Shown here: positions 8,826-17,005 of the stretch, in pieces
Layout: each line of letters begins with the position of its first letter
How positions within the stretch are numbered: position 1 is the stretch's first letter
NCBI GenBank assembly: GCA_002424045.1
Contig: DIPH01000008.1
Location: 351-36,627 of the forward strand
Length of the DNA: 36,277 nucleotides
Source: Firmicutes bacterium UBA5493
GTDB lineage: Bacteria > Bacillota > Limnochordia > Darwinibacteriales > Darwinibacteriaceae
Reading direction: 5' to 3'
Made by a program: the position numbers and the translations under genes
The notes under the pieces: generated by a model
The model's database searches: none
Seen by the model: the letters and a program-made list of their open reading frames with translations, nothing else
What the model was told of the DNA's origin: nothing

Positions 8826-8851
8826 AGAGTCGACCCAACTAGGTCGACTCT
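8826..8851. repeat. Perfect 10-bp palindrome overlapping the HDOD remnant stop codon
   Basis: AGAGTCGACC and GGTCGACTCT with a 6-base loop. Neither strand has a clear U tract after the stem, so it is not a typical terminator, although it lies at the 3' end of a minus-strand gene remnant. It could be a decayed terminator or a recombination-related site. Confidence 0.6.
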
Positions 8852-9161
8852 AAAAACTCTGAGGGCACCACTCCAAGGCTTGCAGGTAGGCCTGGGCCAC
8901 TGTTTCGGGTTGTAAATCCAGCTTCTGGGCACAAATTTGCACCTTGTCCCATTGTCCTTGCTCATAGGCTAGAACCAAAGCTCCGAGATCCTTATAGGGG
9001 CCCCGCCCAAATGTATCAACGATCACCTTCAACGTCGCTTCATCATGGTTCCTACCTGTATATACGTTAACAAACCCACTGCGATAGAAAATCTCATAGG
9101 CGAGTATCCTCTGCTTTTTGTCTAAAATGGGATGTCTGGCGATGATCCGCCGCTTCTTCAA
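8850..9161 (-). pseudogene. Internally deleted HDOD/EAL-type signalling protein remnant (YuxH-like)
   Basis: The open frame encodes 103 residues. The start matches the N-terminus of YuxH-type EAL-HDOD proteins (IARHPILDKKQRILAYEIFYRSG, a shortened form of the usual ARQPIFDRKQ..AYELLYRSG). The end matches the C-terminus of the HDOD domain (LVLAYEQGQWDKVQ, AYLQALEWC). Intact relatives are about 400 residues, so some 300 residues are missing and the two ends are fused in frame near residue 55. The TTG start at 9161 has only a poor ribosome binding site. Function is probably lost. It lies next to the mosaic pseudogene, which shows the same kind of frame-keeping deletion. Confidence 0.75.
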
Positions 9162-9563
9162 ACCTCGATAATCCTAGGACGGCGTCTGTAGAATTCTCCT
9201 GATTTCAGTTTGCTAAAGAGGCCTGGGTGTGGATCTTTCCCCCACTAGTCTCGAACGCAATCACGATTTCAGTCCTTCGCAGCCACTGTTAAGCCAGGCT
9301 ACTACCATGATTTCTGCTACTTGTTGCAGTTTGTTATTAGGCTTCTTACTCCGTTTCCACCTACCTACAAGACTCGAGAGGCTGGCCAATAGGCTAACAC
9401 TGTGTCTACGACCCAGAGTAACCCCCAGTAATTGCATATTTTTGCTAATCTTGGGGATACTAAGCGTAACACTCGATGATAGAATGCATGCCAAAAAGGG
9501 GGATAGAAAGGTTGATGGATACAGGCGTAGTCATGAGTGGACAAAATCAAAGGAGGATACAAC
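9162..9563. other. Gene-free stretch upstream of the first subunit-like gene
   Basis: About 400 bases with open frames on both strands that look like neither known proteins nor coding sequence. A possible promoter for the downstream gene is TTGCAT near 9435 with GATACT 18 bases later, a weak match. Nothing else is recognised. Confidence 0.4.
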
Positions 9564-10148
9564 ATGAAGAAACTCGCAAGTCTAACCCTTATTGCCGCCA
9601 TATTATTGACGTTAGGAGCCACTTCGTTTGTCCAAGCATTTGAGCCAAAAAGTCAAACGGTGATAATAGGCGCTAAGGTGCTTCCATATGCAGTGATCCG
9701 TTTCCCGTCGGGCGGGCAGCAATTTCGATTCAGAGACCTAGAAGGTAAAGCCGGCGTTTATAACGTTGATGGGATATTACCCGCCGTAACGGATATTTTC
9801 GAGGGCACGTTCAGAGTGCCCACCGACGATGATGATTTTCGGGGGCTCCAATTCTGGCTAGACTCCAACACTAGCGTTACGGTAGACTTCGCGTTCGCGA
9901 CGCAAGATCTACTAGGCAACCCGTGGCACAACCAGCCAACTCTATTTGAGGTTAGAAGCAGTAACAACGAAGCTGCTTATGCTGGTGCAAATGTCATGTT
10001 AGGCGATCGGCCATCCTCGTTTACCCGCGGCCGAGGTCTGGAACAGTTCTGGATTGACGGTGCAATAAAAATCGAAAATATCAGCGATATAGAACCCAAT
10101 TACTATGGCGGTTCATTGATTGTCACCCTTTCGCAGGCACAGGACTGA
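9564..10148 (+). CDS. Secreted subunit-like beta-sandwich protein
   Basis: Exported protein of 194 residues, signal peptide 1-25 (ending VQA). The mature part begins QTVIIGAKVLPYAVIRF and ends YYGGSLIVTLSQ. This layout, an early strand TVxIxxYAxV and a last strand YxGxLxVTxS, recurs in the proteins at 11015-11698 and 17006-17530 and is typical of secreted or pilus-like beta-sandwich subunits (DUF4402/CS1-like in shape, not proven). No cysteines are visible in the mature part. The ATG at 9564 has AAAGGAGG with a 7-base gap; an upstream in-frame ATG lacks a site. It has its own terminator. With the secretin operon nearby, a role as a surface-structure subunit is inferred. Confidence 0.8.
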   Translation: MKKLASLTLIAAILLTLGATSFVQAFEPKSQTVIIGAKVLPYAVIRFPSGGQQFRFRDLEGKAGVYNVDGILPAVTDIFEGTFRVPTDDDDFRGLQFWLDSNTSVTVDFAFATQDLLGNPWHNQPTLFEVRSSNNEAAYAGANVMLGDRPSSFTRGRGLEQFWIDGAIKIENISDIEPNYYGGSLIVTLSQAQD

Positions 10149-10184
10149 AGCTCTGAAGCTCAATCTAGCTGAGAATGTATCGAT

Positions 10185-10213
10185 GGTGCGAGGTTCCCTC
10201 GCACCGGTTTTTT
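10185..10213 (+). terminator. Rho-independent terminator after the first subunit-like gene
   Basis: GGTGCGAGG, 3-base loop, CCTCGCACC, then GGTTTTTT; 36 bases after the stop. Confidence 0.92.
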
Positions 10214-10861
10214 GTGGAAACCGCAGATGCCCTCGATGGTATTGAAGGACGAAGGACTGCATGATACCGACTGGAATCGCTACCTCAATTTGCATACCGC
10301 TCGCCGATCCAAAGCGATGCATCTCGTCAGATACATCTTCGTAATGGAACACCAGCTTGGATAATGGCTGTAGTTGGACAGGTTGAGCGCAACACTTCTA
10401 TCCACGCACATGTCTCTCAAGGATAGTAGTAGATACCCGGAATACAAGCTGATTTGATTATGTAGATTATTGAGGGCTACTCGCCTTTTGATTTCGCTGA
10501 TAGGATAGATGCCTACCATCGCTCTTGTCATCAGCCTCGTCCCAGACCAAATATGTCTAGAAAAGGCGAAATCTGGCAAGAAAACTCCAGAAGATGCATA
10601 TGCTGAAGACTAGTTGGAAACAAATAGGAGTGAAGGAGACACTATGTAGTACCACATCGTAGTTTGAAAAGTTTGTCCACGAAATTTGAATTCTTGGTAT
10701 AAAACTCAGACAAGCGCATACAATGACAATGACAAGCACTGGAGTAGAAAAATTCCACATGATGCATAATTTGTCAGCATGGGGAAATAGATAGATCGAG
10801 CAGGCTCTATGCTGTGCCGGATCTTCTGATGTGGAGCCGAAATTGACTAGAACTAAAGAAC
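10214..10861. other. 650-base region without a recognisable gene
   Basis: Between the terminator of one subunit-like gene and the promoter of the next. Several short frames exist on the minus strand (for example 10280-10579), but they lack ribosome binding sites and resemble nothing. One of them reads through the upstream terminator. I see no RNA gene, repeat or mobile-element end. It may be decayed sequence. Confidence 0.4.
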
Positions 10862-10889
10862 TTGACTCGGATCATCGCTCTCCTATAAC
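10862..10889 (+). promoter_or_regulatory. Sigma-A promoter for the second subunit-like gene
   Basis: TTGACT (10862-10867), 16-base spacer, TATAAC (10884-10889). The transcript would have a roughly 115-base leader before the GTG start, containing a small CGAGT/ACTCG hairpin. Confidence 0.65.
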
Positions 10890-11014
10890 GGAGTCCATGA
10901 TATATGTCACTACACGAGTACTAAACTCGCTCAAAGGGGGTGGCTGCAAAAACATATAGTTAGTGTTTAAAAATAACTTCACCTGCGCATTGACAAAAAA
11001 GGAGGAATTTCGAA

Positions 11015-11698
11015 GTGAAAAGAATTTTAGCGTTATCTCTAATGTTTGTCTTGGTTTTCTCAATGGCAGCAATGGCTCAGACCTATGCTATCGGATCTAT
11101 CCAAGGAGAGGACACGATTTCATTCAGCACCGACGTCACGGTGGGAATCGACAAATATGCAAGAGTGTGGTTGGTCGAAAACAAGCTTTTCCAATCTGAT
11201 GGCAAAGCAAATCTACTAGGTAGACCTGGCCTCTACACATCGGACGAATGGCAGGTTATCAAGCTGGCTAAGGAATACTTCGCCGATAAGAATCTGGAAG
11301 AGCCTTTCTGGAAAGAAGAGGCATGGGAGATTGACGAAAACAGACAAGGTGGAACCTTGTTCCGTGTGGAAAGCAACTGCGACGCTAACGTCAACGTAGA
11401 ATTCGCTTGGAATGGCACTCCATTGAATTCCGAGTTAGTCTTGTGGGTCTTTAGGCATAGACCCAACGATTATCCACCTGTAAACAACGGGGTTGGTGAT
11501 CAGTCCTTAATTTCCACGAAAACAGGGCCTTTCGACATCGACTTCGCCCACAACTACGAGGGGCAACACGAGAAAGGCAGGGAGTACAAAATTGGTGGAG
11601 GCTTGTTCATTGACTTCATCAGTCAACAAGAAGCCGCCGACTATACCGGGGTTATTACCATCACCGTATCCGCTGCGGCTGATGAACCCGCCTTATAG
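11015..11698 (+). CDS. Secreted subunit-like protein, paralogue of the 9564 gene
   Basis: Exported protein of 227 residues, signal peptide 1-21 (ending AMA). The mature part has an early strand DVTVGIDKYARVWLVEN and a final strand YTGVITITVSA, the same architecture as the gene at 9564. The middle is rich in acidic and aromatic residues, with one cysteine (SNCDANVNVEF). The start is a GTG at 11015 after AAAAAAGGAGG with a 9-base gap. It has its own promoter and terminator, which suggests expression at a level independent of the secretin operon, as expected for a major subunit. Exact family not recognised. Confidence 0.8.
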   Translation: MKRILALSLMFVLVFSMAAMAQTYAIGSIQGEDTISFSTDVTVGIDKYARVWLVENKLFQSDGKANLLGRPGLYTSDEWQVIKLAKEYFADKNLEEPFWKEEAWEIDENRQGGTLFRVESNCDANVNVEFAWNGTPLNSELVLWVFRHRPNDYPPVNNGVGDQSLISTKTGPFDIDFAHNYEGQHEKGREYKIGGGLFIDFISQQEAADYTGVITITVSAAADEPAL

Positions 11699-11776
11699 GT
11701 CAATAAGCTAAGCTTCTATCAGAACAAAGTCAGGGGAATTTCCGACACTTAGAAAATGTGTTGAAGATGTTTAAGG

Positions 11777-11820
11777 GATGGGGTTGTAGGCGTTTTTCGT
11801 CTATAACCCCATCTCTTTAT
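11777..11820 (+). terminator. Rho-independent terminator after the second subunit-like gene
   Basis: GATGGGGTT, 19-base loop, AACCCCATC, then TCTTTAT. It stands 79 bases after the stop. Confidence 0.8.
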
Positions 11821-11883
11821 GTTTACGGCAACTGCCAGCCCTCATAGTTTCACCGCCAAATTGCGCACTGTACGCGGCGCAGC

Positions 11884-11926
11884 AAAGAAAAACCTCCGCT
11901 ATCCCCCTGAGGGCGAATAACGAAGG
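11884..11926 (-). terminator. Rho-independent terminator ending the secretin operon
   Basis: On the minus strand CCTTCGTTAT pairs over all ten positions (two G-U) with ATAGCGGAGG, followed by TTTTTCTTT. It is about 85 bases beyond the last gene of the operon, convergent with the previous terminator. Confidence 0.8.
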
Positions 11927-12011
11927 CTCTTGTGTTTTGAGCAGTTAGTGCCCGGCCTAGATCGGGCCCAAGCCCAGCTTGATATGAACTTAAGGTGTTC
12001 GCCACGAGCTT

Positions 12012-13544
12012 TCAGTTACTGACAACTACCTCGTGAATCTCAGTTAGAATCCCAACTCCACCGTACGTTACTTCAATTTCCACGTTATAGGTACCTGCTT
12101 CGAGGGTAGCCGCTAACGCCATCATATGCTTGGTCTGTCGGGGTAGAATGCCCCTCTCTTCTTGTAGCGCGAAAATCACTCGTTCGACAAATACGCCATC
12201 TTTATCGGAAATCACTGCACTGATTTGCGGCAAGAACGCCACGTTTCCGTTGTTGACTACATCCAGTGATAAATACGTACCTTCCTCCGTGGTCTGAGCG
12301 GTTAGACTGCGAATTTGAATGTCGCGCCTCTGTTCAGTCCCTACAAGTACATTGATTGGTACTACGGATTCACTCAGAAGACTACCTGATACTGGACTAT
12401 AAGCCTTGAACATAGCCTTTCCGTGGTAGCTACCGTCAACACTATCGCGAGGCACGGCAATTGTCATAGCTAGACGTGTCTTCACCCTTGCCGGAAGTAC
12501 AAATTCCGGTTGACTACGGAGCTCGATCCAGTCAACTAACGAATACTCATAATCCGGCATGATCTCCCCGAGCGCTATTTCCACCCGGACGGGTTCGCCC
12601 ACCATACTCTCAAACTCAAAGATTTGACTCTTCCTCTCACCTGCATGCAGCTCATGGTCAGTCACGGATGGGCTAACAGCGATGGCCGCTAACTCGCCGA
12701 ATCCGGGGAACACATACTCCCCAGGGTTAACTACAATTGTTTCATTCCGTAAGATCTGCCCACTTTCTCCATACCGCAAGAATGCCTGTATCCAATACTC
12801 TCCTGGAGTAAGAGGACGAGTCACGCTTCCTGCAAACTCGACCTCAGCTCCCGGGTAGACCCTTGTGGTATCCGTGCCAGTGGACGAGCCGGCTGGCGTT
12901 CGAAGTGTGACCCGTTCCACTAAGCGCCGGTCCTGATCTCGAATCGTCACCTCACCAGATACCAAGTAATCAAGCGCAGAGGTGTTTTGGAACCTAGCTG
13001 TGATTCGCGGTGCCCCTTGTTGATCGGGTCCGATCTCCAGTGAGTTCAACTCAGCCGTAGGTCGTATACCGGCCCTTTCTACTAGGATCCGCAAACGTAC
13101 CGCATACCGAACTCGAAAGGTAAAGCCCGAGGGATCATCAGGCGGTCTAGATTCTACCATCATCACTACTGTATGCGACCCGCTTGCCGAAAACGGTACT
13201 CGCACCGTTCCCGTGACCCTTGTATCCTGACCTGGCAAGACTCGGATTGAATCGTTATCAAAGGTGACCCAACTGGTGGCAGAAAATCCTGGATTCACTG
13301 GCAACTGATAGGTAAGCCCTCCACTCAATTGCTGCACTGGCTCGTATAAAACAAGATCTACTAGTTCTTCCATTGTGTCCGGTATAAGGTCGATGACAAA
13401 ATCCCGTTCGTCCCCCGGCCTAACAATCATCTCGATTACTAAAGGCCGCACGCCGACCGCGAATGCTACGTCTCCGCTCAAAATCATGAAAAGACCCAGC
13501 ATTATCAGTACAAATACTCGTAATTTCAAGTGTTTCAAATGCAT
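12012..13544 (-). CDS. Large exported chaperone-like protein (DUF916/COG1470-like)
   Basis: Exported, soluble, 510 residues, signal peptide ending about residue 29 (VAFA). It consists of repeated Ig-like/beta-sandwich domains. The first (VRPLVIEMIVRPGDERDFVI to VMMVESRP) has the layout of WxL-interacting-protein and pilus-chaperone N-domains: an early strand, a PGDxxxFxI turn and a VRVP(F)xASGxHTVVMMVESRP edge. Further domains follow to the end, with no C-terminal membrane anchor. The start is ATG 13544 (GGAGGGG, 7-base gap); three earlier in-frame ATGs lack sites. It is the last gene of a five-gene operon with a secretin and a barrel. A role in holding or delivering subunit proteins is inferred from fold resemblance and context. 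Confidence 0.8.
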   Translation of the reverse strand: MHLKHLKLRVFVLIMLGLFMILSGDVAFAVGVRPLVIEMIVRPGDERDFVIDLIPDTMEELVDLVLYEPVQQLSGGLTYQLPVNPGFSATSWVTFDNDSIRVLPGQDTRVTGTVRVPFSASGSHTVVMMVESRPPDDPSGFTFRVRYAVRLRILVERAGIRPTAELNSLEIGPDQQGAPRITARFQNTSALDYLVSGEVTIRDQDRRLVERVTLRTPAGSSTGTDTTRVYPGAEVEFAGSVTRPLTPGEYWIQAFLRYGESGQILRNETIVVNPGEYVFPGFGELAAIAVSPSVTDHELHAGERKSQIFEFESMVGEPVRVEIALGEIMPDYEYSLVDWIELRSQPEFVLPARVKTRLAMTIAVPRDSVDGSYHGKAMFKAYSPVSGSLLSESVVPINVLVGTEQRRDIQIRSLTAQTTEEGTYLSLDVVNNGNVAFLPQISAVISDKDGVFVERVIFALQEERGILPRQTKHMMALAATLEAGTYNVEIEVTYGGVGILTEIHEVVVSN

Positions 13545-13563
13545 CGAATATCCCCTCCCTGTT

Positions 13564-14433
13564 TTACTTATTTGCATGTACATCAACCAGGATCGTTCCT
13601 TTGTAGACTCCCGCAGGATGTTTCCAGCTAGATTCCGTCTTGAGTTCTATCGTCAATACGGTCCCCCATCCGTTGGCATTCCCTCGAATTTCATAGGGTT
13701 TGGATAACGGGACTAGTTCATCGGACTTGACATACAGTTGCATCGGAGGAACGTCTTTGTACTGATCACCTTGATAGAATAATCCGTCCGAGGAGATGAT
13801 GATCACCCAATCTCCATGGTTCGCCTCTACCTCAACCTGTAATGCATCAGCATCATACCAGCCAGGGCCACGGTCCACAGCGATGTGCATGTTCTGCGGG
13901 TTTCCACTCACCACCGTATACGGCCCTACGGCGATCTCAATTGGAATATCCGGTCCGTACGTGGACGTAAGCATCCCCCTATAGGTCCCTGCTCGTACCT
14001 TAACTTCACCGCGCAGACTGATAAAAACCTCGGAACGCGATTGCTGGGAGGTAAGGAAACATATCTGGGAATCAGACGACCGCCACGTGCCGTCCTTAAA
14101 GGAAAAAGCTTGCCATTCTGAGTCAGAGGGCGCCATAACGACCACCATTTCCCGGGGGAACTCATTACCAAACTCGTCCATTAAAGACGACAAGGAATAG
14201 TAAAGTGCTGTATCATCGCCCTCTCCGGTCCGAACCAGAGTGAGCCTAGGAGCTAACTCGGGCTCCCCTGGGGGCTCTAGCGTCGCAAAGCCCTCGACAT
14301 CAAGGCGGATGGCATCGCCCTCCACCACATACAGTGTCTGTTCCTCCCTAGCCACCACGTTCCCGATCAAAACCAACATAATCACTACAGTAAAGAACGA
14401 TAGGCCACGACATCTAAGTCTCGTGATCACCAT
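13564..14433 (-). CDS. Secreted two-domain subunit-like protein
   Basis: Exported protein of 289 residues, signal peptide ending near residue 28 (NVVA). Two copies of a terminal-strand motif, AGTYRGMLTSTYG near residue 155 and AGVYKGTILVDV at the C-terminus, indicate two beta-sandwich domains of the kind seen once in the neighbouring small secreted proteins. It could be an adaptor, tip or anchor subunit. The ATG at 14433 has TGGAGG with a 5-base gap. It lies 15 bases after the barrel gene stop and 19 bases before the chaperone-like gene. No named family recognised. Confidence 0.75.
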   Translation of the reverse strand: MVITRLRCRGLSFFTVVIMLVLIGNVVAREEQTLYVVEGDAIRLDVEGFATLEPPGEPELAPRLTLVRTGEGDDTALYYSLSSLMDEFGNEFPREMVVVMAPSDSEWQAFSFKDGTWRSSDSQICFLTSQQSRSEVFISLRGEVKVRAGTYRGMLTSTYGPDIPIEIAVGPYTVVSGNPQNMHIAVDRGPGWYDADALQVEVEANHGDWVIIISSDGLFYQGDQYKDVPPMQLYVKSDELVPLSKPYEIRGNANGWGTVLTIELKTESSWKHPAGVYKGTILVDVHANK

Positions 14434-14448
14434 CAACCCCTCCAACGT

Positions 14449-15765
14449 TTAGAATTTGAGACGAATTCCTGCTGTAATCACACTCCCGTGCTGCTCGTTC
14501 CAGGACCATGCGAACCTAGCTTCAGCAGGTTTGCTTCGAAATACGGAAACACCTACATGATGTGTTACTTTTCCAGTATCATTATGGGCTTGGTACCATA
14601 GGCCATAGTCCTCTTGGAGGTACTCTGCCTGCAGTCGCCAATTGAAGACGATTTTCTCCCCTGTCCGTGCAAAAGTAAATCGAATGGGTAGGAGCGTAGC
14701 GGAGACTTTTAGTTTCTCTCCGAGGTAGAGTTCATCGCGAATTCCAAGGTGCAAAGCGAATCCATCACTAGAAACATCACCCATCTCTGCTACGAGGTAA
14801 AACTCATGGTTGAGCCCGCCTTCGACACCTATCACATACGCAAATTCAGGCAAGGATTCGATGTGACCATACACCATCAGGTGATGTCCAATCGGGAAGG
14901 AACTATCTGCAAGCACGCCCCAGCTTCCATCGCTGTAACTGGCACCCAATCCAAGTTCCATTAGGCGTCTTTCTGATGCTTTTTCCAGGACCTCCTGCAT
15001 TCCCACAATTGTACCCATAGGTATAAACGGAACATCCTTGGGGATCAACTCATCTGGAATCAAGGTGCCTGCAACATAAATGGCAAAATACTGGTACTCT
15101 GTTTTTCTACCTACATTGACTTCCCGCGATACGACGGCTATGGGGTGATCAGAGGTGGCACCAACCCAAGCCGTTGTGTGCAATTGCGCCAAGCTTCCGC
15201 TCAGTGTCTCATGTACGAGCGTGATGTCAGATTCAATTTGCCCCGTCTCCCCATTCACATTTTTCGGAAGAATCGCTACTTCCAACCGCTCTTCTTTGTG
15301 CTCGTTAGAGACTGCAGGTATCCGAGCACTGGAGATATCCACTCTGAGCGGCTTTCCACTCGTGGTGATTAACCACGAATCGTGACTTGTGGAGTGAACG
15401 GCACGTCCCATCTCAGAATGCAAGTTTGGGGCGAAGTGGAACTGGGTATCCAAGAGTAACTGGAAGCGAGAATCTTTTTCAGTAATTCCCCACAATCCCG
15501 GACTTTCTCGACCTGTATCAAGGTCAAATCCGAATCCCATACGTGTCGCTAAATCCCGTTCCAGTTCCACAAAATGAATGGCATAGCCCACCACTGGTGC
15601 TACCACTTCTGCTGGCATATCTTCCCAACCCTCGGCCAGCAATTGCCGTGCAATGTCAATCGTCCACCCAGGATGATCCTCGTGAGCCATCACAGCCGGA
15701 GCGACTATGGTACAACAAACAAGAACCAAGAGTAAGGCTAAATGCCTTGTTTTGCATTGCGTCAT
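14449..15765 (-). CDS. Predicted outer-membrane beta-barrel protein
   Basis: 438 residues with a signal peptide ending AVMA (about residue 27). The last 190 residues are alternating amphipathic strands (for example LMVYGHIESL, FALHLGIRDEL, HHVGVSVFRS) and the chain ends ITAGIRLKF, the aromatic/Phe C-terminal signature used for outer-membrane insertion. Residues about 110-195 (SGKPLRVDIS, LEVAILPKNVNGETGQIESD) faintly recall the secretin beta-domain pattern, which is tentative. The ATG at 15765 has GGGGGG with a 6-base gap. It directly follows the secretin gene, 13 bases apart. It may be the outer-membrane partner or pore of the system. Family not recognised. Confidence 0.75.
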   Translation of the reverse strand: MTQCKTRHLALLLVLVCCTIVAPAVMAHEDHPGWTIDIARQLLAEGWEDMPAEVVAPVVGYAIHFVELERDLATRMGFGFDLDTGRESPGLWGITEKDSRFQLLLDTQFHFAPNLHSEMGRAVHSTSHDSWLITTSGKPLRVDISSARIPAVSNEHKEERLEVAILPKNVNGETGQIESDITLVHETLSGSLAQLHTTAWVGATSDHPIAVVSREVNVGRKTEYQYFAIYVAGTLIPDELIPKDVPFIPMGTIVGMQEVLEKASERRLMELGLGASYSDGSWGVLADSSFPIGHHLMVYGHIESLPEFAYVIGVEGGLNHEFYLVAEMGDVSSDGFALHLGIRDELYLGEKLKVSATLLPIRFTFARTGEKIVFNWRLQAEYLQEDYGLWYQAHNDTGKVTHHVGVSVFRSKPAEARFAWSWNEQHGSVITAGIRLKF

Positions 15766-15778
15766 AATGAACCCCCCA

Positions 15779-16957
15779 CTATTTGATTACGGGAGTGACG
15801 AAAATCAACAGTTCCTTTTCGGATGCTCTCGTTGAATCACTTCTAAATAACCAACGGATGATGGGAATGTCACCTAAGATGGGTACTTTTTTGCTCTGAT
15901 CTCCCTCTTCTTGTAACGTCATCCCTGCCAAAACCGCAGTTTGTCCGTCTTGTAGTCTTACTGTGGTAGAAACGGATGATTGTTTCACCACTAGATTGCT
16001 TTTGGATTCGCTGACAAAATGGCTCATTTCAGGTGCAATGGACAGCAGGATTTCGTCACCGATTATTTGGGGGGTGACTTTCAAATGCATACCAACTTCA
16101 ATGCGTTCAACCCGAGTTGTCTTGTCACTAGAATCGGCAAGCAAGAAAATTTGGCGATCCCCCACGAAGAGCTCCGCGGGTTGCCCATCACTCACTAATA
16201 CCCGAGGGTCAGCATGAATTCTTGCCTCTTGGGTCTCCTCAAGAGCTTTAAGGTTCAGAAGGAGATTCCCGAAAAGGTTTGTCTCAAAAGAAAGAAGACT
16301 GTTCTGTAGACCCACTCTGGCCGACCAGTTGTTGTTGACAGTCTCACCGGCACCCATGGCGAATTCAAAGAGGTTTGTCCCTAACTCCTTGAGAGCCTTT
16401 GTGGATACTTCACTAACGATAACTTGAATCTCCACTTGTTTCTGCACCGTGTCAATAGCTTCGATAAACTCCACAATTCGACTTAGTTCGGTTGGAGGCG
16501 CAGTAATTGTCAGCGTCTTACTGTCCCGTTCGCCCTTGACATAACTGGTTAGAAAACTTGGCATGGCAGAAATCACTTGCCCTGCAGTGACATTTTTCAA
16601 GGCAACAATCTGGGTGTCAGCAAGTTCCCTAAAGGTAGTGCTGCGAGGGTCAGGAAGACCGACAAAGTAGAAATCATCGATTTTCCGAAAAGAAAAGCCG
16701 CCGCCAATTAAGATTACGCGCAATGCCTGCTCCAGAGAAACATCTTGGAGGTCTACCGTGACACGGCCACTCACGGTGGAATCTGGTATGATGTTAACTC
16801 CAGTCTGAATCGTGATTTCGCTCAAAGCATCTTTAATGCTGGTATCAAAAAGGAACAGATTGACCAATGGTTGTTCTTGCACATCCCCAGCCCCAACTAC
16901 GCCGTTCAAGGCCAACATCAGGACCAGCACTACGACTGCACAAATGCGTTTACTCAT
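15779..16957 (-). CDS. Short secretin (GspD/PilQ/type II-III secretin family)
   Basis: 392 residues. A signal peptide is followed by a secretin/TonB short N-domain (LFLFDTSIKDALSEI to LEQALRVIL), an N1-like domain (QIVALKNVTAGQVISAMPSF to IVEFIEAID) and the C-terminal secretin pore domain. The pore domain shows VEIQVIVSEVS, ARIHADPRVLVSDGQPAEL, VGMHLKVTPQI, VRLQDGQTAVLAGM and the hallmark VPILGDIPIIRWLFR...ELLIFVTPVIK. Secretins form gated outer-membrane rings. GspD and PilQ relatives are longer with more N-domains, and no assembly ATPase, platform protein or prepilin peptidase is nearby. ATG at 16957 has GGAGGGG with a 6-base gap. Second gene of the five-gene operon. Confidence 0.92.
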   Translation of the reverse strand: MSKRICAVVVLVLMLALNGVVGAGDVQEQPLVNLFLFDTSIKDALSEITIQTGVNIIPDSTVSGRVTVDLQDVSLEQALRVILIGGGFSFRKIDDFYFVGLPDPRSTTFRELADTQIVALKNVTAGQVISAMPSFLTSYVKGERDSKTLTITAPPTELSRIVEFIEAIDTVQKQVEIQVIVSEVSTKALKELGTNLFEFAMGAGETVNNNWSARVGLQNSLLSFETNLFGNLLLNLKALEETQEARIHADPRVLVSDGQPAELFVGDRQIFLLADSSDKTTRVERIEVGMHLKVTPQIIGDEILLSIAPEMSHFVSESKSNLVVKQSSVSTTVRLQDGQTAVLAGMTLQEEGDQSKKVPILGDIPIIRWLFRSDSTRASEKELLIFVTPVIK

Positions 16958-17005
16958 TTCTAACCCCTCCATTGTTGAATTCCAATTTGCGATCACCTTC
17001 AGGAT

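Noticed and set aside
9229..9567. Plus-strand open frame of 112 codons upstream of the first subunit-like gene
   Set aside because: No ribosome binding site, overlaps the next gene start, composition not protein-like.
10113..10352. Minus-strand open frame of 79 codons
   Set aside because: It runs through the terminator of the plus-strand gene, has no ribosome binding site and resembles no protein.
10280..10579. Minus-strand open frame of 99 codons in the unexplained region
   Set aside because: No start signal, no recognisable motif, rich in residues typical of random frames.
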